Of a stretch of 64,000 bases of DNA, positions 1-11,900 are shown one piece after another. The DNA lies in NCBI GenBank assembly GCA_015146655.1, contig VKHL01000001.1, positions 241,501 to 305,500 of the forward strand, given 5' to 3'. Within the stretch, counting starts at the first letter, position 1, and each line of letters begins with the position of its first letter. Made by a program: the position numbers and the translations under genes. A model generated the notes under the pieces. The model did no database searches. It saw nothing but the letters and a program-made list of their open reading frames with translations, and was not told the DNA's origin. The stretch comes from Ochromonas danica (Eukaryota; Sar; Chrysophyceae; Chromulinales; Chromulinaceae).

Positions 1-485
1 GTAGGATCAAGAGTAGTAAAATGAAATAACATTTTCTTTTGTTGTGAAAATGTCATTTTACTCATCTCAACTACAGCATTTTCTTGTAATGCAGAATCTG
101 TTAAAGGAATTAGAATTTGAAAAAAACTTCCAACAGGTTGCCATTTCAAGATATAAACATTTGGTGAATGAAAACGTTCATCAGGGAAATGTGTTTGTAA
201 TTGTTTGAATAGATAGAGATCTTCCATCCAAACATTTCTACGAGTTATATTAGTGAGAAGAAAAGTATCTTTCTTTTTCTTAGGAATGTCATTACCTAAG
301 GCAATTCTCCATGTTTGATTGATTTCTTCTTTTTGTAGTTTTTGTTGTCGATGTAATATTTCACGTTTTTTCGTATTTTCTTTTGTTGCTTTCTTCTTAT
401 TAGTAGTAGTATTACTATTGTTAGTGTTGTTAGTATTGATAGTGGTAGATGAGGACTGGAAAATAGAAGAGATCCAACTAAACAT
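1..485 (-). CDS. hypothetical protein, N-terminal part, cut by the window edge
   Basis: An open frame runs from ATG at 485 to the window edge without a stop, about 161 codons. The N-terminal 20 residues are Ser/Ile-rich. They are followed by an Asn/Thr run, then a very basic stretch rich in Lys and Arg (about residues 30-55). A folded-looking segment follows with TWRIALGND, RRNVWMEDLYLF and VYILKWQPVGSFFQI. I do not recognise the family. It is divergent from the START-like gene that begins 138 bp away, so the two probably share a promoter region. The codon use matches its neighbours. The frame is sound but the function is unknown, and the gene continues to the left of the window. Confidence 0.6.
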   Translation of the reverse strand, partial: MFSWISSIFQSSSTTINTNNTNNSNTTTNKKKATKENTKKREILHRQQKLQKEEINQTWRIALGNDIPKKKKDTFLLTNITRRNVWMEDLYLFKQLQTHFPDERFHSPNVYILKWQPVGSFFQILIPLTDSALQENAVVEMSKMTFSQQKKMLFHFTTLDP

Positions 486-623
486 AATAACCCACCATCA
501 AAATCCTTCTCAGAACTATTATGAAGCAATTCAATTCTCATCAATCAAATGCATTGCTGAGTTGAAACAGCTCCACCCTTCATCCATGGAATAGTGTGTG
601 GAGTGTGGAATCCGTGGAAAACA

Positions 624-1576
624 ATGATTCCATGGAAAAGAGAGAAAGTGGGTGATATTCATCATTCTTTCAACATGAAGTGGAAGTGCAGTGGTCAACT
701 CTGCTTTAGAGGCACAGTCCTTCTTGGATGCTCTATTTTGGGGGTTCTTCTAGTCTTGTTCTATAACTATGTTATGGTAATGAAGTTACCAACTAGTCAG
801 TATCTCCTTCCCGAAGTTCCCATCACCTCCGATCCTTATTCCCATGCAGGTCGGATGGTTGAGGAAGCAGAGCTGATCTGGGCATCCAACTCCACATCTT
901 GGAAAGAAGAAACACAATGGTTTTTCATGTGGCAGAGACAATCAATACTGGTGGAGTCTAAAGTAGTTGCTGGCCCATTGAGTGTTTTTGGACTGCCTGT
1001 ACTGCGCGCAACCATCACTTTCAACGCTTCAGCTGATGAACTGTTTGAATTTCTGACTTCTGTGGAAGGGTAAGTACCTATCCTAGCTATTTGCTATTCA
1101 TCAAACATAACTTGCTTGTTTTGACCAGCTTCCGGGTCATTGATCCTCTCAGTGATCCAACTAGCCTCGATCATGTCATCAAGAAGTGGGATTGGGAATA
1201 TGGTCGTCTAGAACTAGCTAGAACCACCTTTGGCTTAGATGACTTTCTTGTATTGAATTGGGTCAATCCAACCTCGAGATTGTTTTGCAGCAAGTCAGTT
1301 CTCCATGAATCTCATCCAGGAGGCAGTCGAGCATCTTCTGCTGCACTCCGTCCTGCACAAGGAAATAGAGCAGTTAACACATTCGCTCTCAAAGTTACCC
1401 CCATCTCAGATCATTCCAGTAGCATTCAGATCATCAACTTTGTTGGAGAGGAAAGGATTCTCAAGGGGTTTCTTGGTTATATTATTCTCTCGCAATTCTA
1501 TTTTGGTCCTTTTCTGAGACGACTTAGAGCATCATGGGATAGCCACAAGTTGAAACAAGTTCGAAATGAACTTTAA
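624..1576 (+). CDS. membrane-anchored START-like lipid-binding protein
   Basis: Two exons (624-1069 and 1129-1576) give 297 aa. The 59-nt GT-AG intron joins SVEG to FRVIDP in frame. A basic N-terminus is followed by one strong membrane segment at about residues 30-53. The rest is predicted to be soluble. Residues of about 120-265 carry features of START domains: ADELFEFL, then FRVIDP with an aspartate-rich turn, then YGRLELARTTF and DDFLVLNWVN. START domains bind lipids in a deep pocket; with one N-terminal anchor, this one may work at a membrane contact or within an endomembrane. The in-frame ATG at 624 is the first available. Family assignment is by motif pattern only. An alternative is another member of the SRPBCC superfamily. 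Confidence 0.6.
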
Positions 1577-1654
1577 ACAGTTGCCATTTATAGTCTTTTT
1601 AAATTTCTCAGATAACTCAATCTTGTTTCTCAAGTAAATTGATGGTTTACTTGT

Positions 1655-4357
1655 TCATTTACTGTCTCTGAGCCAGCTCTGAACTGTGGCCCACTTTTGA
1701 GCAGCTCTATTTTGAATTTCTCTTTCCTCTAGACACTGCTCGTAAAAAGTCATCCATATACGCCAAAAATGCTTTAGAACAGACTTTCGACCTCGTGGAG
1801 CCATAGCACGCATCGCTCGTGCCAATTCCCGATGGCACTTTTCGAAAGCAACTCTCCATGCTTGCCAAGCACGTCTTTGCAAAGTAAATCGCGAAAAATG
1901 TCCTGTTATAGCAATTGTCTTTGCTCGCAATACCTTGCGATACATTTTCCATCCTTGCCAAACTTTTCTCATTAGGGATCTATTGAAATGTGCGGACGCT
2001 ATCACTGTTTGCTGATGATCACGCCGATACCGCTCAGTCTTAACAGAGACCACATAACCTCTCAGTGCTCTCCAAATCCGCCCCATCAATTGCTCTTCAC
2101 GAAAGCGTTGTGCACGATCTTCCAATCTCCTATAACAACTCCAACATTTCAAACTGTATCCAGAACAAACAACCTATCATATAGTACCGTACCTCGTCTC
2201 CTCGATAAACCTTCGCCAAGGCGCCAGACCACATCTGATGAGTAACTGTCGCTGATAAAAGACACGAGCTCGATCTAACAACCTTCTCTGTTCATTCTGA
2301 AGTGCCAGTAAACGAGCATTTTTGGCTTTCTCTTCTTCTTTGCGACTGCGTGCCTCTTCACGCAATCTCTGAGCCTCAGCTTCCTCCTCTTTCAATTTTG
2401 CTCTACCAACATTCACATGAAAGAGAGCATGTAATTATTCAACACAAAGGAATAAGTATCACAAAGCGTACTGTTTAGCACGATCATTCTCAGCTTGTCT
2501 TTGTTGAACTCTCTCGAATGCTTGTTGTCGTAGCGCCTGTAGACGTTCTTTATGTGCTCGAGCACGATCATCAAAACCAGAACCATCACCATTTCTCATA
2601 GAAGATCCTCCGATTTTCTTGTTTTCTTCTTCTTTTCTTTCCGATTCCTTTGCCTCAGCAAATATTTGAGAATAAGAAGGTGGCATTTCAAAGGATGAGA
2701 GACTTTCAGATTGGTGGTCTGGTTGAGATGAAATATCCTCCATAACGGAAGTGGGAGGAGGCTCTTTGCTGCGTCTATCAGATGTGATTGTGGCTGTAAC
2801 TCTATTAGAAAGTCGTGAGCTAGTTGGTGGCCTTTGAGACTTAGCCCCCATGTCCTTAGAAATTCGGTTCTGTGCAGCAGAGTTGGCGGTTGTAGTGCCA
2901 AGTCGAGACCGGCTACTTGGACGCGGCTTTTCTTCTTTGGCCTGATTACCAACTTTATCTAACAAGGCATGAATCTTTTGTCGTCGAAGGAGATGTTCTT
3001 CTTCCAGTTTTCTGATTACAAAGCATCAATGAACATTTGCATCCCACCACATAAACAAGACATTCATACCTGGACTCTGTAGCCAGCTTTGTCACTCGTC
3101 TCCAAGGTCTGAAGACACTCAACAGCAAGTTTTTCCTTCGAAAGTGGCGAGCTCTTTCTCGTCTATTTATTCTCTATTAGAAATAGAATCAATAAGCGTG
3201 TATGTTTGCAAAGCAGGTTATGATTTGCAGCAACAATCTTGGTGATACCTTCTTCAGCATCCTGCTCATCAGCACAAGATGTTGAAGTCGTCGTAAAACC
3301 CTGCGGATAGATCTATATTGACCATATTTCGCCGCAGAGTAGTTGGATAGCTTTGATCGCATAGAACCCTGTATGATACATTGAATCGTTCGTATGATAA
3401 CATGGTCGAAGCAGTCATACAAGATTATTTCCTCACCTGATGCCAACGCTTTAGACATCGAAAATAGGTGTATTTCTATCCAAAAACAATTATTGATAAG
3501 TGAACAGCTTTTCCGTATGTCATTAGATATACCTCATGATGAAATATAGCTCGGCATATTGTGTACCAATTTCGCAACACAGTCTTTTTAATCCAACGTT
3601 TGTGTAAGACATAACAGGCTTGTAGAAGGACAGCATCTCGATCTCTCTTAGCTAGGATATAACTCTTCCAGTCACGTAAGCACCGTCTCAGTGTGACTAC
3701 TCTTACTTTAGAGCTAGCCAAGAGATCCTCAGAAGAGAACATTGTTGAATTATAATCAGGCACAGGAAAAGCTCGAAGAGGAGAGGGTTGAGGGGTATGA
3801 TCACTATCACTATAACTAACACTATCATGATAAAGAGAGGAAGACTTGTGTTTTCGTGGAGATAAAGCAGCTTTACGCAATCCTTCAAACGGAGATTGAA
3901 CGATTTTTAACTCTCGAGAGGAGCGTGTGGGTGATGCAAGAGGCTCGGCAAAGTCAGGTTGAGGGAGGGACACAGCAATGTTTCTGGTTGATTTATAATC
4001 TAAATGAGCGCGCCATGAGTGAACAAGCTTGATTGGAGCAACGGGCTCCTCTTTCCCTGTCTCTCTGGTACTATGAGATGATGTAGTAAGACGTGTTGAT
4101 CTACTGGCTGATGCAGGTGAACGAATAGATTTTCCCTTCTCAATATACTTGTTTGAGTTGCCAATAAAGAAATCTTGATCATCAATGATGGTGCGATCTT
4201 TATTGTTGTTCTGGTTGATAGTATGATTGTGTTTCAAGGAACTACCCGCTGAGACTGGTCTTGATCTTCGATCAGCATAAGCTTTACGAGATGATTCTAA
4301 TCGATCATCAACAAATTGATCAAATTCTTTTGTTGATGATGTTACCACAGATCGCAT
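1655..4357 (-). CDS. Sfi1-like centrin-binding repeat protein
   Basis: Seven exons read in one frame to give about 778 aa: 4357-3533, 3475-3437, 3368-3249, 3173-3070, 3011-2472, 2402-2193 and 2153-1655. Residues 1-220 are Ser/Arg-rich and disordered. After that come repeated short helices with a Leu-x-x-Trp pattern, such as LRDWKSY, VLRNWYTI, LKRWHQ, FRPWRRV, APWRRF, VWQGWKMY, AWQAWRVA and FWRIWMTF. This is the Sfi1 type of centrin-binding repeat, found in spindle-pole, centrosome and basal-body fibres. A Lys/Glu-rich coiled coil lies in the middle. One intron is only 39 nt and one exon is only 39 nt. The start is the first in-frame ATG, and extra 5' exons cannot be excluded. It is divergent from the dehydrogenase gene. 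Confidence 0.72.
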
Positions 4358-4591
4358 CCCTTCTTTCAAAAGAAATCAAAAACTGAGTCCTGTGAGCACT
4401 TTTCACTTTTACCACTTTAGCAGCTTTTACCTCTTTTACCCTTTTTCCCAGCCTTGTGCATACAGCAGCAGCTTTGCCTCTTGTTGGGATGGATGAGATC
4501 GTATATGTTTGCGTTAAGGTCCATTTCTTCCTGTCGTAAAATCAAGAGAGCTTTCTCCCACTTTTCGTATACTTTGAAAGATCGAGTAAAA
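4358..4591. promoter_or_regulatory. divergent promoter region with three TTTTACC motifs
   Basis: This is the spacer between the starts of the Sfi1-like and dehydrogenase genes. TTTTACC occurs at 4407-4413, 4425-4431 and 4434-4440, all on the plus strand. The same heptamer or its complement occurs in two other head-to-head spacers in this window. A role as a promoter element is inferred from repetition only. Confidence 0.4.
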
Positions 4592-5737
4592 ATGGGAAAT
4601 GAAACTTCATCATTAGAGAAATTACAAGCAACTAATTGTCGAATTGTTGTTGTGGGACCGAAAAGTGGAGATGATTGTCTCTTAGAACTTGTTAACCTAC
4701 CCAAAGATGCACGTATCTTAGCTACAGGAGCAAACTTAGAAGAATTAAAGAAAGATGGTAATTTATATACTGAGGTAATATTCCTTCTAGTAAATCTGAA
4801 TATCTTTTTGTTTTTTCCACTCTCATTTCTACATCATATGTTTGTTTGCTTCTGCTTGGTCTTGTTGATGGCGGGTATTGGGATGACTTACGCTTAGGGT
4901 AATGTCATTCTCAATGTCTCCGGGAATGGTCCTATTCTTACAGAGATCATTAATGAAATGCCATTTTTGACTTGGATTCATTCAATTACTGCTGGAGTGG
5001 ATCATTTATTATGTCCTGAGATAGTAAACAATGAAGAGATTATCTTAACAAATGCCAAGGGTATCTATAATCATTCATTAGCAGAGTATGCTATGCTGGC
5101 TTGTTCTTATTTCTCAAAGAATGTTCCTCGCCTGATGAAAAATAAAGAAGAAAAGGTTTGGGATAAGTTCGTTGTGTCCGATCTTCGTCATCGTACTATG
5201 GGTATTGTAGGCTATGGAAGTATTGGACAAACATGTGCAAAACTAGCTAAAGCCTATGGAATGAAAGTATTGGCCTTGAGAAAGCATCCTGATTTAAGTG
5301 CGAATGATCGTAATGTTGACCAGGTCTTTGGTCGCGATCAATTGGAGATGATCATGCGTAACTCCGATTATGTTGTTGTGTCTATGGCGCTTACTCCAGC
5401 AACCCGCCATTACATTGATGATGTTCATCTCAGAATGGCTAAGAAGGGCCAGGTTATTATCAATATCGGACGTGGTCCTTTGATTGATGAAGATGCTTTA
5501 ATAGCCTGTCTTCAAGATGGTACGATTGCTGGGGCAGCACTCGATGTCTTTAGTGTGGAGCCATTACCCTCCGATTCTCCCCTCTGGACTCTGCCCAATG
5601 TTCTCATCTCTCCACACAATGCAGATTATACAGGCGATGGAAGACATCGCAGTGTTCGCTTTTTCACTCAAAATTGTGCCAAATTCCTGGCTGGCGAAGA
5701 TTTGGATAGCATAGTGGATAAGACTTCTGGTTACTAA
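4592..5737 (+). CDS. D-isomer-specific 2-hydroxyacid dehydrogenase
   Basis: Exons 4592-4774 and 4898-5737 give 340 aa, typical for the family. It reduces a 2-keto acid to the D-2-hydroxy acid with NAD(P)H. The Rossmann motif GYGSIG lies at about residues 166-171. The catalytic set is present: Arg in INIGRG (about 253), Glu in VFSVEP (about 282) and His in ISPHN (about 301). The residues after the second strand of the Rossmann fold are LRKHP, with no acidic residue. This usually indicates NADPH rather than NADH, as in glyoxylate/hydroxypyruvate reductases. No transit peptide is seen, so it is probably cytosolic. The exact substrate cannot be read from the sequence. Confidence 0.88.
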
Positions 5738-5921
5738 TTTATTTACAATTTTCATCTTACCAGCTATCAGACAGTTGATATCCTACTTCGTGGATTCTCT
5801 TAATTTGCTGCACTAATTCTTTTTGTAAAGCTGTAATTAAGTCATGCGAGTTGAATAAACATAACCACTGTCTCCACATACAGCACAGCAAGGATGGAGT
5901 ATTGAATCAACATTAAGAATG

Positions 5922-7822
5922 CTAACGCATTTGATTACGAAGTGCCTTTAAATCTCGGTTTCGAATGTACTTAATCTTGGCAATGGCTTCCGCACACTCA
6001 CGACTGGTTTCAAATGAGTATTCAATATCATACAGATCTTTATCATCGCGCCATGTGATGCGGAAGGTACGACTATCACTTGGAAGAATCTCGATATTGA
6101 CTATAGAAGAGATGTCTCTTTCAGCACGTTGAACTTGCTTAGCTTGAACTCCACCTTTCAGCTGACCACGCTTGCCATTATAGACTTTCTTCCCATCCAC
6201 CCCAAATATACGCTCCTGCTTCCTGCCAAATCTGTTTTTCTTCACCACATTCCATTCCTGATATGCGTTAGCAGTAGCTTCATTGAAATTATAGCTCTCC
6301 ACTTCGCTTGCGCGAACTGTGATAGCAGACTGTTGATTAGTGTTGGTCACTTGAGGGGTGACCTTGGACTTAGCCATTTTTACGGAATCAGCATAGGTTT
6401 TCTTTTGCAAGTCGAAGAAAGTGGTCCCAATAGAACTAACCTTCACAGAAAGATCCATCTTCGGTGAAGCATATTGTAGACGTCGTTGATCTTGTTGCGA
6501 GATGGTGAAAACATACTCATCCGTATATAGACGCAGTTTCGTTAATGGATGGAGCTTTGGTACCAATGACAAAAGCTGTTGTAAGGTTGTATCTTTATCA
6601 AATGGAACCTCCACTTGTTGTCCATTAGGAAAGCGAATAGTAGCATTTTCCACAGAGTTCAGTTCTTGGAAAATATAGCGTTGTTGCTCAGAATGATCCG
6701 AGGAGCCATTGAGTGGTCCATCCTCCTCATCAATACGTCTACTACTTGAGTCAGGCAGAACTCCACTTGTACTATTTTTCACAGGTGATGGAGTACTAAA
6801 ACTTCCAAAGTCTCGAGAAAAATCAAACTGATGAAGTTTGGCAGAAGACATATCCATAGATTGAAAAAGACTAAGAGATTGGAACTGATTATAGGAACGA
6901 TCCATAGCACTGTATCCTTCAACTTCACATATACAATACTCATCAAGTTCATATTGTTTCAATATTTTTTCATTATCAAATGCTGAGAAATCACGATCAG
7001 GTTCACCATCACCTTCATGTAAACGAATCTCATAAAAGGAAGCATCATCATAATGTAAAGGAGGTTTTAATCCTAGTAGCTTATGCTCCAGTAAAACCTA
7101 TTAAATAACAAGATTAAATGTCATGATATAAATCACAGGAAATGATAAGAAAGAAGATACTGACCGCACGAATTAGTTCACCGAAGGTACAGCTTTCTTT
7201 CACATAGACTTCCATACTATTACTATCTGGTAAATAGATGGTGAGCTCAATCTCATTATTCTTAGCTCTGCCAACTGTTGGTTTCTTCGCCTCATCGAGC
7301 ATCTTGGTTAATGCTGAGGACATCTCTGTGGCGGTCGTCACAGCAGGCGGCACCACACATCTGCCACAAACCACCCAAGCACCAATTAGAAGAAGTCGGT
7401 TGACAGACAAGACAGCCTTTAGATAGTGCTTTCTTACTTAAATTCTGGTTCGGTTTCATCAGGACAATTAGGCCAACAAGCTAATGGAGTCATCTCACAG
7501 TGTGTCACTTCCTGTTTGTATTCCCACCATCACCCCATCACCCACCCCACAGATAACACAAGACAAGACAAAGCCAGACAGACCACAGTGAGCGAAAGTG
7601 ATACAGAATTTAATTCCATGGGAAAAATCATACCTCATCTTCTACACTATATAAATTGTCGAAATTGAAAGCAATTGGCCATTCCGAAACTTTAGGTGTC
7701 CCCACAAAATACATTCGTTCAATATCCATATCCACACTTTCATTACGACGTTGTGTCTCGGTTGAGAGTACCGCTGTATTCCTTAAAACTTTTCTTAAAG
7801 AATGTATATCACTTAACAGCAT
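5922..7822 (-). CDS. TORC2 subunit SIN1 (CRIM, Ras-binding-like and PH domains)
   Basis: Three exons (7822-7634, 7323-7165 and 7097-5922) give about 507 aa. The CRIM domain at about residues 85-160 is assembled across intron 2 and holds the hallmark LHEGDGEPDRDFSAF, which is followed by a YELDEY block like GFSTLALVE of the family. A ubiquitin-fold, Ras-binding-like segment follows at about 265-340 (IRFPNGQQVEVPF). A C-terminal PH domain lies at about 390-505 (YQEWNVVKKNRF, RIFGVDGKKVYN). SIN1 scaffolds TOR complex 2 and presents AGC kinases through CRIM, while PH binds membrane lipid. Intron 1 is long for this window (310 nt). Its acceptor was chosen because it is the one that keeps the frame into EMSSALTKML; nearby AGs break it. 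Confidence 0.87.
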
Positions 7823-8091
7823 TTCATTCAATCTGAATTAGACCTTCCTCATCCCCTCTTTTCTCTTTCAACACTGGGCAGCTGAATAATTCACCATCGC
7901 CCCGCAAAGAGGGGGCAAAGAGCTAAATCTGGGCATTTGGATATCATTTCCAACTATTTATTCCATGGAATGAAGGATCGCCACTATGAAATTCCTCACT
8001 ATTGCGTGGGGATGTCATAATTTGAGTTGATCTTCTTTGCAAAAACAAAATTCGGAAGTCGAGCTGGTGGAAGTTCGAACTGAAAGAAGGA

Positions 8092-10342
8092 ATGACTTCA
8101 AAGAGTATCTTTCAAAATGAAGAAAGTGAAAAAGGAAAAGATATTGAAAGTCAAGAAGTTCAATCACCTCTTCAAGTTCAAGTTGTCTCTGGCAGAGGTG
8201 AATTACTTGGTCTGGAGCTTCAGAATTCTATTAGGAATAACTCCCACTCACATCCTCTTGCTAGTCCTTCACTTTCATCTGATCCTAAAGAGAAAGAGAA
8301 GCATGACCATGGTCATACTCATACTCATGCTCATACTGATACTCATCCATCTCCTTATGAAGCAAGAAAAGTTGAGTATCAATGTCAATGGTTACGCAAA
8401 CGTATTATTTTTGATGCCGTTGGTGTCCAATTCCATATGAATATATTCCTGTGGCAATTGCTAGTTCATATTTTTATTTTCCTCTTCCCATTACTTCGAA
8501 ATCCCAGGGGACAGGGTTTTATAAGTGACGTCTCCCTGAGAATACGATTCAATGTCCTGCTTCCGTTGGTCACGTACATGGTGCCCATTCTTTATTTTGT
8601 CCTCCCTGAGGAAGACCAAAGTTTATTACGTAATTATGTGTGGATTCCAATACTGTTCTTTGCTGTCCACCGCGTTGTATTGTCCTTGAAATATGGTACT
8701 TTGAGTGAAACGGAGTATGAGAGGTTTAATAGCTGCACATGTGAGGAGCTTTCTCGAGAGTATCTTCGTCAGATGCAGCTGTTTGACGGTTGGTATCGTA
8801 TGGAGGCAGATGTGCTCTACTTCGAGCTAGGTGCTGCCTCAGCGCGCATGGGCGAGAGGATCAATAACATTCATCTCGTTGTTCCCGCTCCCGATTCCTC
8901 TCCTTCTGCTTACAATCAATATCTGTATTGGAATGCATTTATTCGTGGGCAGTCATATGTATCACATTCTTTGAAGCCTGCACCAGAGTTGAAGTTACTG
9001 CCTTGTGGAAATTATGCCCTGTCTGTTTATGATTTATGTCTTTCTATTATTCTTAACTCTCAATCTTTGGACAAAACCATGGATGGAATTTGGTTGCTGG
9101 TACGAGCAGTTGTGCTGACCATCATACTTATTTCCTTCATACCAGTTCTTTTCCAAGCATCAAAGATTCAAGCTCCTGTGGTTGTGTCGTTTTTCTTGAT
9201 TTGTTCGTATTATTCGATTTGGTATTATGGTATTATATTCTTCAGCTTACTCTATGTCGTGAGCTTTGACGCGCTGCGGCAAAAGCAAATGGTTGCCTTT
9301 TTGCACTCTATGGTGCGTCTTACGGAGTTAATGATGCACAATCAATTGGCACTCATCAATAGTACAATGGATTGCAGTAAAGCATATGCAGATGATCGTG
9401 TTACTGCGGTGCTATCAATGAATGAGCAAAAGGCTATTGGATGCAGGCATGGCGATGATATCGAAGATTGTCGAGCTTTCTATTCTTCGGACTGGTCTAC
9501 ACCTGTGACTGTTTCCTCCACGGTCCTGCCTTTGTTAGAAGGCACACAGGACGAAGAGGAACTGTTACCCCAGCAAATCAAAGAGGGAGAGAGCTTGACA
9601 GCAATTGAAGGGGTGGCTGACGAGCCTTCTCGCACTTCATCCATTTTAGGCGAAACTTATGCAAATGAAGCATCCTGTGCGCGAGTACCAAGAATCACAT
9701 TTCAGCACCCACAAAATGTTTTGGCTTGGACGTATGCTCGGTTGGCTCTTCAGAACTTTGGCGATCGATTTCGCTTTCGCATGGATTGCTACATTGGTAA
9801 GTAGCTTCGTCCCGATATTATGTTGTTAATATTCTGTGTTTCTAACTTTTTTGATGGTGAAACACAAAGCTTGTACGGTCCTATTGACGTTGCTGTTAAT
9901 GATATATGCCCTCGCCACCATTGTTATATCTCCGACGGCTGATCGAGTGAAGATAGTGTGTGAACCTTTCTTCTTGCAAACAATACTAATCACCTCTCTG
10001 CTCATTCTCTATCTCATCTTGCATTCTAAGCTTGCCGCTGATGTCAATAAAGAATTGGAAACTCAAAGACGCACTTTGGGAGCTCGTAAGTTGCGCACAG
10101 TGAGCTATTTGAATCGAATCGGGAAAGAAGCAGAGGGATGTCGAGAAACCCTTGAGCAAATAGTGGACAACTTGGATGCTGCTATGGAGATGTCAGAGCT
10201 CAACAATGAGCTGAAACCCTTCCGAATCTTTGGAATGGTAGCTCAAGATGCGCTTACCGTCTCCATTCTGACTACTGCTCTCTCTTTTTACAGCATTGTC
10301 TTCAGCTTAATTTTCTCTTCTAACAACACGATTAGCTCGTAG
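8092..10342 (+). CDS. multi-pass membrane protein with His-rich N-terminus, family unknown
   Basis: Exons 8092-9796 and 9870-10342 join in frame to give 725 aa. The N-terminal 95 residues are soluble and include a histidine stretch, HDHGHTHTHAHTDTH, that looks able to bind metal. Then come about seven to eight hydrophobic segments: near residues 115-140, 150-175 and 180-200, three or four between 330 and 410, and two after the intron (about 570-620). A large loop holds PEEDQ and a Cys pair. An acidic hydrophilic region of about 130 residues separates the two membrane blocks. I do not recognise the family. The His-rich tract resembles that of ZIP or CDF metal transporters, but none of their membrane motifs are visible, so a transport role is only a guess. 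Confidence 0.75.
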
Positions 10343-10533
10343 GTCTGCGGCTTCCTTAGCGTGTTTCCAAGCCATGCTGTGCTCTATTACAACGTTTATT
10401 TATGAAAGCCACTCTGTGAGAGATAAGCTCCCATGGTATGAGCAAGCTTTATCTTTTGTTAAATTAAAACTACCACTACCAACAAGTCGACTAACCAACC
10501 ACTCCGAATCTAAAACGTCATTACTATAGAACA

Positions 10534-11529
10534 TTAAGCCTGGCCCATCATTCTGGCGAGAACAGGACTCATTCGAAAGGCTTTGCGAAAGAGAGGAATA
10601 GCCTTGTCGTTGTCTCCTGACTCCGCCAGCTCCTCCGCTTCTCTAAATAGTTTGTAAGCTTCACGATCTTGAGGACTGTCACAAACTGGAGGATCTCTCT
10701 GGAAAATCACATCGGAGCGAATGATATACTTCTTATAAGGAGACACTGGTGGTACCCCTTCATGTACCCAGGCTTGATGAAACAAGACCATTCTCCCCGC
10801 AACAGCATCTACCTCACCTTTCAAGAGCTCTGGACTCGCAGTCCATTGTAGAACCTCGTCTTGACTTTTCTCATCCCGCAGCAGTTGCAATTTATCTACA
10901 GCCATTGCATCATAGAAACGAGTACCAGCACCATAGCCTACTGGTACACTATTCAAGAAAACCACAATAGTGTAATGCGACCTTCGATTAAAGTCAATAA
11001 CAGCTCGACCATCTGTATGTGGTGCAAAATGACCAAAATGTGGATAACGAGCAAATAGACTATCTGGATTAGTCCCCACAGGGATCCATTTCCCTACAAG
11101 ATCTCTCTCAAAGTCTGCATCATCTTGATCATCTCTAATCTCAACTTCAGGTAAGTGTTCTGTGACAATATGAGCAACACGAGACCATAACAGATCAGCA
11201 AAGGTATCACTATGCATTTCAATCGTTTCTGCATTGCGATAAGAGCGAGTAGAGGGATCATCTTTCTTATCTAGACACCAAAAGGAGATTGCTTGATTAT
11301 GGTCAATCTCTTTGACTAAGGCATCACATTCTTGAGAGGTGAGGACATTGTCGATGTAGTAGACACCAGGTAGATGAGTAGTAGAGAGTTGCAAAGTTGA
11401 TGTTGCCTCATAATTCTTTGATAAACAGTCTTCAAATACTTGGCATTCATGATCTAGAAGAGGAATCTTCCCTCTTGGAGTGATAGTGGAGAGAGCTGGA
11501 CCTGTCTCAACTTCCTTCTCTTCTTCCAT
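10534..11529 (-). CDS. 2-oxoglutarate/Fe(II) dioxygenase, prolyl-4-hydroxylase-like
   Basis: A single exon codes for 331 aa. The facial triad is visible: His171 and Asp173 in APHTDG and His256 in WVHEG, with a basic residue for 2-oxoglutarate in KKYIIRSDV (Arg271 or a Lys just before it). Between them lies a double-stranded helix core with YTIVVFLN and GAGTRF. The N-terminal part (YYIDNVLTSQECDALV) matches the usual entry helix of P4H-like oxygenases. The last 45 residues form a TPR-like helical hairpin (AEELAESGDNDKAIPLFRKA). No signal peptide is present, so the protein is probably cytosolic or nuclear, unlike collagen-type P4Hs of the ER. The substrate is unknown. It faces the GFA-domain gene head to head. 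Confidence 0.82.
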   Translation of the reverse strand: MEEEKEVETGPALSTITPRGKIPLLDHECQVFEDCLSKNYEATSTLQLSTTHLPGVYYIDNVLTSQECDALVKEIDHNQAISFWCLDKKDDPSTRSYRNAETIEMHSDTFADLLWSRVAHIVTEHLPEVEIRDDQDDADFERDLVGKWIPVGTNPDSLFARYPHFGHFAPHTDGRAVIDFNRRSHYTIVVFLNSVPVGYGAGTRFYDAMAVDKLQLLRDEKSQDEVLQWTASPELLKGEVDAVAGRMVLFHQAWVHEGVPPVSPYKKYIIRSDVIFQRDPPVCDSPQDREAYKLFREAEELAESGDNDKAIPLFRKAFRMSPVLARMMGQA

Positions 11530-11900
11530 TCCTTGGTGTTGTTTGTGATGAGAGAGACGAAGAAACGCGTAGGAAGATGAAAAACTGCTTTTCCGTTACA
11601 CACACTTCATAACACCAAGCCACATGCACCATCCCCAATGTTGATGAAAGTCTAAAGATTGATACTTTCCCTTAGCAGTTGATAGTAAATTACGTATTAA
11701 CCAAGAAATTTAAGTGCAGGGTGTGCCTTCTTCTTCTAATTTGACCTTCTAAAGGTCAACAACACAACTTGCCCACCATTCAGATGAGAGACGGACCCAG
11801 ATGGCCAGACTTCGTGCCAGAGAGCCAAACGAAACCACTCAAACACAAACACGACACATCCTGTGACATCAAATAGTATCAATCAAGAACAACCCGAACT
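11530..11900. other. divergent spacer between P4H-like and GFA genes
   Basis: 371 bp with no ORF that I can support. The stretch 11,800-11,835 holds three CCAGA boxes, like those in the 47,409-47,619 spacer. It presumably carries both promoters. Confidence 0.4.

Noticed and set aside
7426-7668. Plus-strand 80-codon frame within SIN1
   Set aside because: It lies almost wholly within SIN1 intron 1 and has no homology.
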